Assembly (NCBI RefSeq): GCF_037201975.1
Contig: NZ_CP147520.1
Location: forward strand, 6,138,001 to 6,202,000
Length of the DNA stretch: 64,000 bases
DNA from: Streptomyces sp. TG1A-60
GTDB taxonomy: Bacteria; Actinomycetota; Actinomycetes; Streptomycetales; Streptomycetaceae
Reading direction: 5' to 3'
A program made the translations under genes and the position numbers. Positions within the stretch are counted from its first letter, which is position 1. Every line of letters starts with the position of its first letter. Below, one piece after another: positions 24,520 to 34,284 of this stretch. The notes beneath the pieces are model-generated. The model was not told the DNA's origin, did not search any database, and saw only the letters and a list, made by a program, of their open reading frames with translations.

Positions 24520-24556
24520 AGTAAGTGCAAGCTTAGTAAGTAAGTGCAGCCTTAGT
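24520..24556. promoter_or_regulatory. Tandem TAAG-N6-CTTA repeats in the bfr promoter region
   Basis: AGTAAGTGCAAGCTTAGT (24520-24537) and AGTAAGTGCAGCCTTAGT (24539-24556) are direct repeats 19 nt apart, 16 of 18 positions identical, each with an inverted TAAG...CTTA core. They lie 74-110 bp upstream of the bfr start and 66-102 bp upstream of the divergent oxidoreductase. Tandem iron boxes that activate bfr are known in mycobacteria; whether these are DtxR-type sites is inference. Confidence 0.55.
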
Positions 24557-24621
24557 TCGAAATGCCCGAGTCGGGTCGACCCTGGTCATGTGCACCACTC
24601 GGGGTCTGTCAGGATGGAGTC

Positions 24622-25269
24622 ATGGGTCAGCCGGTGGAACGCGAGTCAGGAGATCGCGCATCTGAGAACGCGACGTCGTCGCAGCTTCCGCCGGGCCAGC
24701 GGCTCCAGCGCGGCTGGCCGGTCACGCACTACGGCCCCGTCCCCAAGTTCCGCCCCGAGCGCTGGGACTTCGGGGTCTTCGGCGCCACCGCCGACGGCGA
24801 GAAGCGCAGCTGGACCCACGACGAGTTCACCGCCCTGCCGTACGCCTCGGTCGTGGCCGATCTGCACTGCGTGACGAAGTTCAGCATGGTCGGCGCCGAA
24901 TGGGGCGGCATCCCGGCCCGTACGATCCTTGAGACCGTGCCGCCCGCCTCCGAGGTCACCCATGTGATGGTGTGGGCCGAGTACGGCTTCAGTTCCAACC
25001 TCCGCCTCACCGACTTCGCCTCCGACCGCGCCATCTTCGCCACCCACAAGGACGGCGAACTCCTCACCGCCGAACACGGCTTCCCCCTTCGCCTCGTCGT
25101 CCCCCACCTGTACGCCTGGAAAGGCCCCAAGTGGGTCCGCGGCATCGAGTACATGACCGCCGACCGCCGCGGCTTCTGGGAGGAGCGCGGCTACCACAAC
25201 ATCGGCGACCCCTGGCGGGAGCAGCGCTACTCGTACCAGGAGGAGTCGGGGGAGGGTCCCGAGCTCTGA
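24622..25269 (+). CDS. SUOX-fold molybdopterin-dependent oxidoreductase (sulfite oxidase-like)
   Basis: 215 aa, the size of cytoplasmic one-domain YedY/SUOX relatives. The molybdenum-ligating cysteine is C83 in DLHCVTKFSM, preceded by WTHDEFTALP and followed by WGGIPARTILE; later LRLVVPHLYAWKGPKWVRGI is the characteristic substrate/cofactor region. No signal peptide and no haem domain, so the electron partner and substrate are unknown. ATG 24622 is 7 nt after CAGGAT, a common -10, so the message may be leaderless. Shares its upstream region with bfr. Confidence 0.9.
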   Translation: MGQPVERESGDRASENATSSQLPPGQRLQRGWPVTHYGPVPKFRPERWDFGVFGATADGEKRSWTHDEFTALPYASVVADLHCVTKFSMVGAEWGGIPARTILETVPPASEVTHVMVWAEYGFSSNLRLTDFASDRAIFATHKDGELLTAEHGFPLRLVVPHLYAWKGPKWVRGIEYMTADRRGFWEERGYHNIGDPWREQRYSYQEESGEGPEL

Positions 25270-25285
25270 TCCGGCGACGGCCGAG

Positions 25286-26278
25286 TCAACCGTCCCGGAG
25301 CTTCTTCAGGCGTTCCACGTCCGCCGCGTGGCCCTCCTTGCCGCCGGGGGTCTCGATGATCAGGGGGACGCCCGCGGTGGCGGGGTGGGTCATCAACGCG
25401 CGGAACGGGGCCTCGCCGATGTGGCCGGATCCGATGTTCTCGTGGCGGTCCTTGTGGGCGCCGACCACGTCCTTGGAGTCGTTGGCGTGGATCAGCCTCA
25501 GCCGGCCCTCCCCGACGGTGTCCACCAGCAGATCGAGCGTCCGGTGCATGCCGCTGGGCCCGGTCAGGTCGTGGCCCGCCGCGAAGATGTGACAGGTGTC
25601 CAGGCAGACACCCAGCCTCGGGTGGGCGTCCAGCGCCTCGAAGTACGGGCCGAAGTCCCAGGTTCGCGAGCAGAGCGAAGCCCCCTGTCCGGCGGTCGAC
25701 TCCAGCAGCAGATACGGGTCGTCGTCATGGGTCAGCTCGTCCAGCAGCGGCAACAGGACCTCCCGCACCTGCTTCAGCGCCACCGACCTGTCCCGCCCGC
25801 CGGTCGCGCTCCCCGTGTGCACGACCACCCCCAGCGCGCCGATCTCCCGCCCCCGGCGCAGCGAGTGCCGCAACGACTCCACGGACTTCTCCACCGTCGC
25901 CTCGGTGTGCGAGCCGAAGTTGATCAGGTACGGCGCGTGTACGTACGCGGGGATCGCCTCCGTGGCGCAGGCTGCCCGGAACTCCTCGTCCTGCCGGGGG
26001 CTGCCGCCCGGCGTCGCCCAGCCGCGCGGATTGGCCACGAAGACCTGCACCGCCTCGGCCTGCAGGTCCCGGGCGTAAGTCAGCCCGACGGAGCTCAGCC
26101 CTCCGGCGACGGGGACATGGCCCCCGACGGGGTTGCGGAGGAGACCGGGTCTGCGGGGGGAGGGGCTCTGACCGGTGGGGGACACCGGCTGACCGGCGGA
26201 GGAGGCCGGCTGACCGGCGTACGGGGCGGACCGGGTGCCGGAAGGGCCGGAGAGGCCGCGGGACTGCTGAGTGCTCAC
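25286..26278 (-). CDS. nfo: Deoxyribonuclease IV (endonuclease IV)
   Basis: 330-aa AP endonuclease of the base-excision repair pathway, cutting 5' to abasic sites with three zinc ions. The TIM-barrel blocks are VGGHVPVAGGL, VQVFVANPRGW, YVHAPYLINFGS, GVVVHTGSATG, LLLESTAGQG, GVCLDTCHIFAAGHD, RLIHANDSKD and HENIGSGHIGEAPF, which carry the His/Asp/Glu metal ligands. An N-terminal about 50-residue Ser/Gly/Pro/Gln-rich extension (GQPASSAGQPVSPTGQSPSP) precedes the barrel. GTG 26278 is the only reasonable start in frame before a repeat-rich spacer; an internal start after the extension cannot be excluded. Confidence 0.9.
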   Translation of the reverse strand: MSTQQSRGLSGPSGTRSAPYAGQPASSAGQPVSPTGQSPSPRRPGLLRNPVGGHVPVAGGLSSVGLTYARDLQAEAVQVFVANPRGWATPGGSPRQDEEFRAACATEAIPAYVHAPYLINFGSHTEATVEKSVESLRHSLRRGREIGALGVVVHTGSATGGRDRSVALKQVREVLLPLLDELTHDDDPYLLLESTAGQGASLCSRTWDFGPYFEALDAHPRLGVCLDTCHIFAAGHDLTGPSGMHRTLDLLVDTVGEGRLRLIHANDSKDVVGAHKDRHENIGSGHIGEAPFRALMTHPATAGVPLIIETPGGKEGHAADVERLKKLRDG

Positions 26279-26769
26279 GGCGTCAAGGGTGTCATGCGGC
26301 GCTGGGCGCTCGGCCGGCAGTCGTGTGGGGCGGGTGGTGGGTGGTCGTGTGGCGCGGGGCGTGCGGTCTCACGGGCGTGCGGCGTGGGGTGTCCGGTCGG
26401 TCGTCGCGTGGTGCGGGGCGTGCATGCGGGGCGGCCTGTGACGTGTCGTCGGCGTCGCGGTCGCGGTCGCGTGGCGTGCGGGCGTCCGGCGGTGATGGGG
26501 CGCTTGGTCGGTGGTCGTGCGGCGCGCGGGGTGTCCGGTCGGTGGTCGTGTGGCGTGGGGTGTCTGGACACGGTAGTGCGGGGCAGCGGTCGGTGGTCGT
26601 GCGGTGCGGAGCGTGCGGTCTCCGGTCATGTGGTGCGGGGGCGCTCGCCCGGCGGTCTTGCGCGCGGGGGCGTGCGGTCGGTGGTCGTGTGGGCGCGGGG
26701 GCGCCCCCGCCGGTGGCTGTCGGCGGGGCGGTCGTGTCTCTCGCGTGTGCCGGCGGCTGGCCGGCCCCG
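26279..26769. repeat. 491-bp GC-rich degenerate repeat tract
   Basis: No gene is convincing here. The motif GGTCGGTGGTCGTGYGG recurs at least four times, with more diverged forms such as GGTCGGTCGTCGCGTGG, along with GCGGGGCGTGCGGTC and GGGGTGTCCGGTCGG strings. Base composition is strongly strand-asymmetric (G/T-rich on plus). It separates the nfo start from the kinase stop. Confidence 0.6.
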
Positions 26770-28689
26770 TCAGCCGACCTTGATCTTGATCGTCGATCCC
26801 TTGGGAGCCGTGTCGCCGCCGGTCACCGACTGGCTCTTGACCTCGTTGCCGAAGAGCCCGAAGAACCCTCGGTCCTCCTCGACCTCGAAGCCGGCTGCCC
26901 GCAGCTTCCGGGTCGCCTCGTCGACGCTGTCGCCCACGACGTCGGGGACCTCGACCATCACGGGCCCCTTGGAGATCGTCAGGGTCACGGTGTCGCCCTC
27001 GCCGGCCTGCTTGCCCTCTCCCGGCGCCTGCTCGGCCACGAGCCCCTTGTCGAACTCGGAGTTGACCCGGTTCGAAGCGATCTTCACCTTGAGGCCCGCC
27101 TCCTCCAGCTCGGCGGTGGCGTCCTCGACCGAGGCGCCGGTCACCTCGGGCACCTCCACCGGCGCACCCCGGCTGACCACGATCCGGACGGCCGCGCCCG
27201 AGGAGACCTCGGTGCCGGCGCCCGGCTGGGTGCTGATCACCTGGCCCCTGACGACCTCGTCGCTGAACTCCCGTGTCACCAGGCCCGGTTCGAGCCCGTC
27301 GTCCTTCAGCCCGGTCTTCGCGAGGTCCAGCCGGTAGCCCCGCAGGTCGGGCACCTCGACGGTCTCCCGGCCCTTGGATACCGTCACCGTCACGGTGTCG
27401 TTGTCCCGGATCCGCTCGCCGGGCGCCGGGTCGGTGCCGATGACCTTGCCGCGCTCGACGGTGTCGCTGAACGCGCGCTTGATGTCGACGTCCAGCCCGG
27501 CGCCGTCGAGCCGCTTCGTCGCGTCCGCCTCGCTCTGCTGCAGCACCGCCGGGACCTGGGTGAACTGGCCCGAGTTGATGTACCAGACGCCCCCGCCCAC
27601 CCCGAGTACGAGCAGCACGGCGACGACGATCGCGAGGAGACCGCGCCGAGGCGCGCCACCGCCGCGGGTGCGTCGGGGCGGTGGCGGCGGCGACTCGAAC
27701 CGGCTCGTGCGGTTCAGCAACCGTCCGGGGTCCTCCGGCACCGACCGCGACACGGACAGAGAGAGCGGGATCACGCTCGTCCGGTCCTCCGCGTTGTCGT
27801 GGTCGCCGGCCATCGCCTGCGGCGGCATCGCGTCCAGCTGCTCGCCGCTGAGCCCGGCCCGCGCCTGACGCGTCTGCGCGAGCAGCGCGACGGCGTCGTA
27901 GGGCCGTAGCTCCGGATTGCGGGCGGTCGCCCAGGCGACCAGCTCGTCCAGCTCGTACGGCAGCCCGGGCACCGCGGCCGACGGGGGCGGCACGTCGTCG
28001 TGGAGCGCGTGGTAGAGCACCTGGGCGGGGGAGTCCCCACCGTGCGGTTTGCCGCCGGTGAGCATCTCGTACAGCATCACGCCGCACGCGTACACGTCGA
28101 CGCGGGTGTCGGTCGTGCCGTGCTCCAGCTGCTCGGGGGCGAGGTAGGCGACGGTGCCGAGAACGGCGCCCGTGGTGCTGGTGACGGTGTCCACGGCCCG
28201 GACGAGCCCGAAGTCGGCGACCTTGACCCGGCCGTCGTCCCCTATCAGCACGTTCTCCGGCTTCATGTCCCGGTGCACGAACCCGGCGCGGTGCGCGGCA
28301 CCGAGCGCGGCGAGCACCGGCTCCAGGATGTCCAGCGCCGCCCGGGGCTGCAGCGCCCCGCGCTCGCGCAGCACGTCACGGAGGGTGCAGCCGGCGACGT
28401 ACTCCATCGCGAGGTACACGTACGAGCCGTCGGTGCCCTGGTCGTAGACCCCCACCACGTTCGGGTGCGACAGCCGCGCCACCGACCTGGCCTCACGGAT
28501 GAACCGCTCGACGAACGTCCCGTCGGCCGCCAGCGTCGGATGCATCACCTTGAGCGCGAGCACGCGGTCGAGGCGGGTGTCCACGGTCCGGTAGACCGTG
28601 GCCATCCCGCCGACCGCGATCCGCGCCTCGACTCGATACCGGCCGTCGAGCACCTGGCCGACAAGCGGGTCCTGAAGGGTCGTGTCCAC
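26770..28689 (-). CDS. PASTA-domain Ser/Thr protein kinase (PknB-like)
   Basis: 639-aa membrane receptor kinase. Kinase domain about 16-270: glycine loop IAVGGMATVYR, K47 in LALKV, catalytic HRDMKPEN (D141), DFG at D159, APE-type LAPEQ. Juxtamembrane Pro/Ser/Arg-rich linker, one helix RGLLAIVVAVLLVLGVGGGVWYI (about 349-371), then four extracellular PASTA repeats, beginning VPAVLQQ, VEVPDLRG, VEVPEVTG and VEVPDVVG, which bind muropeptide or lipid II in relatives. GTG 28689 (MDTTLQDPLVGQVLDGRY) is preferred; TACACT at 28697-28702 on the minus strand would give a leaderless transcript. An Rv2175c-like DNA-binding protein, a known kinase substrate family in mycobacteria, lies 4.3 kb away. Confidence 0.94.
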   Translation of the reverse strand: MDTTLQDPLVGQVLDGRYRVEARIAVGGMATVYRTVDTRLDRVLALKVMHPTLAADGTFVERFIREARSVARLSHPNVVGVYDQGTDGSYVYLAMEYVAGCTLRDVLRERGALQPRAALDILEPVLAALGAAHRAGFVHRDMKPENVLIGDDGRVKVADFGLVRAVDTVTSTTGAVLGTVAYLAPEQLEHGTTDTRVDVYACGVMLYEMLTGGKPHGGDSPAQVLYHALHDDVPPPSAAVPGLPYELDELVAWATARNPELRPYDAVALLAQTRQARAGLSGEQLDAMPPQAMAGDHDNAEDRTSVIPLSLSVSRSVPEDPGRLLNRTSRFESPPPPPRRTRGGGAPRRGLLAIVVAVLLVLGVGGGVWYINSGQFTQVPAVLQQSEADATKRLDGAGLDVDIKRAFSDTVERGKVIGTDPAPGERIRDNDTVTVTVSKGRETVEVPDLRGYRLDLAKTGLKDDGLEPGLVTREFSDEVVRGQVISTQPGAGTEVSSGAAVRIVVSRGAPVEVPEVTGASVEDATAELEEAGLKVKIASNRVNSEFDKGLVAEQAPGEGKQAGEGDTVTLTISKGPVMVEVPDVVGDSVDEATRKLRAAGFEVEEDRGFFGLFGNEVKSQSVTGGDTAPKGSTIKIKVG

Positions 28690-28854
28690 GCAGGTGAGTG
28701 TACGAGCCGCCACCGCCACCCCCTGTCGGTCCCATGGCGGGCGGGACGTACTGCAGCAGACCTGTGACCGAGACCGGAAGGCCGTGACAGGCAGGTGTCC
28801 GGCATATCTCGCTCGCACGTTCGAGCGAGGCTGGTGGGGCGGGTGAGATCCGAC

Positions 28855-29868
<1,014 letters not shown>

Positions 29869-29872
<4 letters not shown>

Positions 29873-31044
29873 ACGGGCTGCTCCACGAGTGTGCGGGACG
29901 CGCCGGCGCGGAACCGCAGCGGCGTGAAGTCGCGGGCCTCCTGCGGCAGCTCGCCGCTGGTCAGGGCGTACGCCATGACGTCGCCGGTGACCGGGGTGAG
30001 GAGCACCCCGTTGCGGTAGTGGCCCGTGGCGAGGAGCAGGCCGTCGAGTTCGGTGGGGCCGAGGAGCGGCGCGTTGTCGGGGGAGGCGGGACGCAGTCCC
30101 GCGCGGGTCTCGGTGAGCGGGAGCTCGGTGATCCCGGGGACGAGTTCATGGGCGTCGCGCAGCAGTTCGTACACCCCGCCCGCGGTGACCGTCGTGTCCC
30201 AGCCCTGCTCCTCGCTGGTCGCGCCGACGACGAGTTCGCCGTTCTCGCGCGGCACCAGGTAGACGTGGCTGCCGCGGACCACGGCCCGCACGGTCCGGCT
30301 CAGGAAAGGCGCGTACGGCTTCGGCACGGTCAGCCGCAGCACCTGCCCCTTGACCGGCCGCACCGGCGGCAGCACCTCGGCCGGCACCCCGGGGAGCCGC
30401 CCGCTGAGGCTGCCCGCGGCGAGGACGACCTGCCCGGAGGCCAGCTGGTCACCGTCGCCGGCCCGAACCCCGGCGGCCCGCTCCCGGACCACCGACAGCT
30501 CCTCGGCCCAGGCCCGGTGGAACGCCACCCCGGCGCGCTCGCAGGCCGTGACGAGGGCCCTGGAGAGCCGCCTCGGGTCGATCTGATGGTCCCCGTCGAC
30601 GCGCAGCCCGCCGCGCACGCCCGGCGCGAGCATCGGCTCCAGACGGCGGCATTCGCGGCCGCTGAGCCACTCCGACGCGAGGCCCGACCGGTAGTGCAGG
30701 GCGTGCAGTTCCCGCAGATGGGCGCGGTCGTCGGCGTCCAACGCGACGGCGAGCGTGCCGGACCGGCGGTAGCCGAGGTCGAGGCCGGTCGCCTCCGTCA
30801 GCTCGGCTGCGAAGTCCGGATAGCGCCGCGCGGACTCCAGGTTGAGCCCCAGCAGCGTCTGTTCGCCGTAGTGCAGCTCGGTGACCGCGGCGAGCATCCC
30901 GGCCGCCACCTGGGCGGCACCGCCACCGGGCTCGGGGTCCACCACGGCCGTGGCGAACCCGCGCTGCGCGGCCCGCCAGGCCGTCACCAGCCCGATGACG
31001 CCGCCCCCCACGACGAGGACGTCTGACGTGTGCGTACGCGACAT
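29869..31044 (-). CDS. thiO: Glycine oxidase ThiO
   Basis: 391-aa FAD-dependent amine oxidase that converts glycine to the imine used by ThiG in thiazole formation. N-terminal dinucleotide-binding motif DVLVVGGGVIGLVTAW, then DAO-family blocks GLRVDGDHQIDPRRLSRAL, VVLAAGSLSG, YLVPRENGELVVGATSEE and the C-terminal GHYRNGVLLTP. First gene of thiOSG; the TPP riboswitch occupies the leader 9-103 nt before its ATG. Confidence 0.95.
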
Positions 31045-31052
31045 GGGCGTCC

Positions 31053-31147
31053 AGCCCCTCCCTTCGCCGGCATGACCCGGATCAGGTTCGTACGGTCGGA
31101 GGCCGCCAGCCTCCCTCTCAGCCCGGTGCGTCCGGGCTCCCGCGAGT
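31053..31147 (-). promoter_or_regulatory. TPP riboswitch (THI element) controlling thiOSG
   Basis: On the minus strand the leader contains GGGAGCCCGG, ACCGGGCTGAGAGGGAGG, ACGAACCTGATCCGGGTCAT and GCCGGCGAAGGGAG, the conserved order of the thi box (CUGAGA pyrimidine sensor and ACCUGAUCCGGGUNAUNCC pyrophosphate helices). The end, GGGAGGGGC, is close to the thiO ATG, suggesting control of translation initiation. Confidence 0.95.
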
Positions 31148-31204
31148 GCTTACGCTGGCCACCCTAGCCCGGTACCGCACGCCTCGGTAAGGGAGCCTCC
31201 GCGT

Positions 31205-31606
31205 ATGCCCCGCTCGCTCGACGGTCTCGTCCTCGCCCCGGTCGCGGACCAGGCCCCAGGCCAGGTGGGCACCCGCACCCGGTTCGCGTACCACGAGAAG
31301 GACGGCGAGATCTGGGCCGCGTACGCGGGCGGCGACGTCGTACGCGGTCACCTCGTCGGCACCCGCGAGGGCGACCGGCTGGACTTCCGGTACGTGCAGC
31401 TGAAGAGCGACGGGACCACCGCGTCCGGGCACTGCGTGTCCCTGGTCGTCGAACTGCCCGACGGACGGGTCCGCCTGGAGGAGACCTGGGAGTGGGAGTC
31501 GCAGCCGGGCAGCGGGACGAGCGTGGTGGAACAGGTGGAACAGGTGGAACAGGTCGACGAGACTGTGGGCGGACTCACAGAGAGCGACCGCCGGCCCACC
31601 GGCTGA
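31205..31606 (+). CDS. Conserved small protein with beta-sheet core, function unknown
   Basis: 133 aa; residues 1-105 alternate strands (TRTRFAYHEKDGEIWAAYAG, RGHLVGTREGDRLDFRYVQL, SGHCVSLVVELPDGRVRLEE TWEWES), resembling a small beta-barrel common in actinobacteria and sometimes annotated, without good reason, as N-acetylglutamate synthase. The tail contains three identical 9-nt units (GTGGAACAG at 31525-31551) encoding VEQVEQVEQV, a slippage expansion. No clear SD; ATG 31205 is close to the riboswitch promoter on the other strand. Function unknown. Confidence 0.75.
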   Translation: MPRSLDGLVLAPVADQAPGQVGTRTRFAYHEKDGEIWAAYAGGDVVRGHLVGTREGDRLDFRYVQLKSDGTTASGHCVSLVVELPDGRVRLEETWEWESQPGSGTSVVEQVEQVEQVDETVGGLTESDRRPTG

Positions 31607-31638
31607 CTGACTGACTGTCAGGTGTCTATGGTGAGCTG

Positions 31639-32868
31639 GTGAGCGAGCAGACGCAGCACAGGGGCGGCCCGGCGGCGCGGCGCGTGGTCGTCGTGGGCGC
31701 GGGGATGGCCGGGGTACAGACCGCGGTGGCCCTGCGCGAACAGGGCTTCGACGGCGATGTGACACTGATCGGCGCCGAGCCCCACCAGCCGTACGACCGG
31801 CCGCCGCTGTCCAAGGCCGTGCTGCTCGGCAAGTCCGAGGGCTCCGCCTTCGACGTCGACTTCGAGGCGCTCGGCATCGAACTCCGGCTGGGCCGCGAAG
31901 TGGCGGGCCTGCGCCCCGCCGACCACGAACTCGACACGCCCACCGGCCCCGTCCCGTACGACGTCCTGGTCCTCGCCACCGGCGCCGAACCGATCCGTCT
32001 GCCGGGCGCCGAGGGCGTGCCCGGGGTGCACCTGCTGCGTACCCTGGACGACGCCGAGCGGCTGCGGCCCGTGCTGGCCCGGCAGCACGACATCGTGGTC
32101 GTGGGCGCGGGCTGGATCGGCGCCGAGTTCGCCACGGCCGCGCGCGAGGCGGGCTGCGCGGTGACGGTCGTCGAGGCGGCCGACCGCCCGCTCGCGGGCG
32201 CGCTCCCCGCCGAGGTGGCCGCGCCGATGACCGCCTGGTACGCCGACAGCGGCACCACCCTGCGCACCCACGCGCGCGTGGAACGCGTCGAGCCCGGGAC
32301 GGTGATCCTGGACGACGGCACCCGGGTGCCCGCCGGTGCCGTGGTCGTCGGCATCGGCGCGCGCCCGGCGACGGCCTGGCTGACGGGCTCGGGCATCGAG
32401 CTGGGCGCCCACGGCGAGGTGGTGGCCGACGACCACCTGCGCGCCTCCGCGCGGGATGTCTACGCGGTCGGCGACTGCGCCTCCTTCCCTTCGGGAAGGT
32501 ACGGCCGACGTCTCCTCGTCCACCACTGGGACAACGCCCTCCAGGGCCCCCGCACGGTCGCCGCGAACATCCTCGGCGAGACCCCCGAGACCTACGACCC
32601 GGTCCCGTACTTCTGGTCCGAGCAGTTCAGCCGCTTCGTCCAGTACGCCGGCCACCACGCCTGTGCCGACACCACCCTCTGGCGCGGCGACCCCACCGGC
32701 GCGGCCTGGACCGTCTGCTGGCTCCGCGCCTCCCGCCTCGTCGCCCTCCTCGCCGTGGGCCGTCCCCGCGACCTGGCCCAGGGCCGCCGCCTGATCGAGG
32801 CGGGCACGCCGATGAACCCGGAGCTGCTGACGGACCCGGCGAGACCGCTGAAGGCGGCGACGGCGTAG
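31639..32868 (+). CDS. NAD(P)/FAD-dependent oxidoreductase, ferredoxin reductase type
   Basis: 409-aa flavoprotein of the rhodocoxin/putidaredoxin reductase class, passing electrons from NAD(P)H to a ferredoxin for a P450 or dioxygenase. FAD site VVVGAGMAGVQTAVALRE, YDRPPLSK block, NAD site VVVGAGWIGAEFATAAREAG, second FAD site DVYAVGDCASFP, and the C-terminal reductase domain (HWDNALQGPRTVAANILGE; YFWSEQFSRFVQYAG). Start GTG 31639. The promoter-proximal CTGACTGACTGACTGTCAG (31603-31621) is an imperfect palindrome. No partner ferredoxin or P450 is adjacent. Confidence 0.9.
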   Translation: MSEQTQHRGGPAARRVVVVGAGMAGVQTAVALREQGFDGDVTLIGAEPHQPYDRPPLSKAVLLGKSEGSAFDVDFEALGIELRLGREVAGLRPADHELDTPTGPVPYDVLVLATGAEPIRLPGAEGVPGVHLLRTLDDAERLRPVLARQHDIVVVGAGWIGAEFATAAREAGCAVTVVEAADRPLAGALPAEVAAPMTAWYADSGTTLRTHARVERVEPGTVILDDGTRVPAGAVVVGIGARPATAWLTGSGIELGAHGEVVADDHLRASARDVYAVGDCASFPSGRYGRRLLVHHWDNALQGPRTVAANILGETPETYDPVPYFWSEQFSRFVQYAGHHACADTTLWRGDPTGAAWTVCWLRASRLVALLAVGRPRDLAQGRRLIEAGTPMNPELLTDPARPLKAATA

Positions 32869-33005
32869 CGCGGGCACGTCTTCCCCGTGGCCGCCCTCTC
32901 CGCCTCCTTCCGGCGTTCCTTCGCCGGGGGCGGAGCACCCCGGTCGGCCCCCGCCGGAGGCGGCTCGGCTACCCAGTGTCAGTCCCAGATGGCAGTCTTG
33001 GTGAC

Positions 33006-33371
33006 GTGACCGAGATTGACGCAAAGATCGATGCTCTCGTCCCCGCGTGGCTGACCCTCCCCGACATCGCAGAGATGCTGGACGTCGAGGTGACGCGCGT
33101 GCGGCAGCTGGTGAAGGAAGGCCAGCTCATCGCCGTACGCCGTGGTGAGAACCGCGCGCTGCACGTCCCCGCCGCCTTCATCGACGGGGACCGGGTGGTC
33201 AAGGGCCTGTCCGGCACCCTGACCCTGCTGAGGGACGACGGCTTCACCGACGAAGAGATGCTGGAGTGGCTCTTCACTCCGGACCCCAGCCTGCCCGGCA
33301 CCCCGGCCCAGGCCCTGAGCGAGAATCGCGGCACGGAGGTGAAGCGCCGCGCCCAGGCGCTCGCCGTCTGA
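33006..33371 (+). CDS. Rv2175c-like winged helix DNA-binding protein
   Basis: 121 aa. An N-terminal helix-turn-helix reads LTLPDIAEMLDVEVTRVRQL, VKEGQLIAVRRGENRALHVP, followed by FIDGDRVVKGLSGTLTLLRD and LEWLFTPDPSLPGTPAQALS. In Mycobacterium tuberculosis the homologue Rv2175c is phosphorylated by its neighbour kinase PknL, which lowers DNA binding; here a Ser/Thr kinase and metF are also close, so the arrangement is partly conserved. GTG 33006 is chosen because CAGTCT at 32993-32998 fits a -10 for a leaderless start; an in-frame GTG at 32976 is possible. Confidence 0.88.
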   Translation: MTEIDAKIDALVPAWLTLPDIAEMLDVEVTRVRQLVKEGQLIAVRRGENRALHVPAAFIDGDRVVKGLSGTLTLLRDDGFTDEEMLEWLFTPDPSLPGTPAQALSENRGTEVKRRAQALAV

Positions 33372-33430
33372 CCGGGGACACCTGACACCTGACATATCCG
33401 AAACACCGCGACACCTGGAACAGCCGCCTG

Positions 33431-33481
33431 TGCGGTGTACGGGAGCCGGGCCCGCGAGGGGCGCGGTCCCCGTACACCGCA
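33431..33481. promoter_or_regulatory. 13-bp inverted repeat in the thiE leader region
   Basis: TGCGGTGTACGGG (33431-33443) and CCCGTACACCGCA (33469-33481) are perfectly complementary with a 25-nt GC-rich loop, ending 31 nt before the thiE start. It may terminate the upstream gene or regulate thiE; no TPP riboswitch is recognisable here. Confidence 0.5.
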
Positions 33482-33512
33482 CCGACACCGCTCCGCCACG
33501 GGGGACTCTCGC

Positions 33513-34157
33513 ATGCCCGACACCGCCGCACACCTCGCCGACGCCCGGCTCTACCTCTGCACGGACGCCCGCAAGCGCCAGGGCGACCTCCCGCAGTTCC
33601 TGGACGCGGTCCTGGGCGGCGGCGTGGACATCGTGCAGCTGCGCGACAAGGGCATGGAGGCCGCCGAGGAACTGGAACACCTCCAGCTCCTCGCGGACGC
33701 GTGCCGCCGGCACGGGAGGCTGCTCGCCGTCAACGACCGCGCGGACGTCGCCCACGCCGTCGGTGCGGACGTCCTGCACCTCGGTCAGGGCGACCTTCCG
33801 GTCCCCGCCGCCCGCGCGATCCTCGGTGCGGACGTCCTCATCGGCCGCTCCACGCACGCCGAGGCGGAGGCCTCGGCCGCGGCCGTCCAGGAAGGCGTGG
33901 ACTACTTCTGCACGGGCCCCTGCTGGCCCACCCCCACCAAGCCCGGCCGCCACGCCCCCGGCCTGGACCTCGTGCGGTACACCGCGGCCCTCGGCACCGA
34001 CCGCCCCTGGTTCGCCATCGGCGGCATCGACCTCGGCAACCTCGACGAGGTCGTCGAGGCGGGCGCCCGCAGGGCCGTCGTCGTCCGGGCGATCACGCTG
34101 GCCGACGACCCCGGAGCCGCGGCAGCGGAGTTCGCCAAGCGGCTGCGCGCCCTCTAG
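33513..34157 (+). CDS. thiE: Thiamine phosphate synthase
   Basis: Joins HMP diphosphate and thiazole phosphate to thiamine phosphate. 214-aa TIM barrel: [21 protein letters not shown] (pyrimidine/diphosphate site), [74 protein letters not shown] 33513 is preferred; the in-frame open stretch upstream falls inside the inverted repeat. Unlike thiOSG on the other strand, it has no visible thi box, so TPP control may be absent or different. Confidence 0.94.
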   Translation: MPDTAAHLADARLYLCTDARKRQGDLPQFLDAVLGGGVDIVQLRDKGMEAAEELEHLQLLADACRRHGRLLAVNDRADVAHAVGADVLHLGQGDLPVPAARAILGADVLIGRSTHAEAEASAAAVQEGVDYFCTGPCWPTPTKPGRHAPGLDLVRYTAALGTDRPWFAIGGIDLGNLDEVVEAGARRAVVVRAITLADDPGAAAAEFAKRLRAL

Positions 34158-34249
34158 TGCCACGGCACCAGCGTGCCCCCCGCTCCCGGCCGCCTGCGTC
34201 CAAGGCGTGGACAACAGATCGGCAAAACGGTCAAAACGCCCTGCTCTGG

Positions 34250-34278
34250 TTGGGGGACGGTCCTGACCTGGCTAACCT
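34250..34278 (+). promoter_or_regulatory. metF promoter (TTGGGG-17-TAACCT)
   Basis: TTGGGG at 34250-34255 and TAACCT at 34273-34278 are separated by 17 nt and lie 6 nt before the ATG, so the transcript is predicted to be leaderless. Confidence 0.6.
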
Positions 34279-34284
34279 GCCGAT

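Noticed and set aside
26279..26769. CRISPR-like array in the repeat tract
   Set aside because: Repeats are irregular in length and spacing and there are no unique spacers or cas genes.
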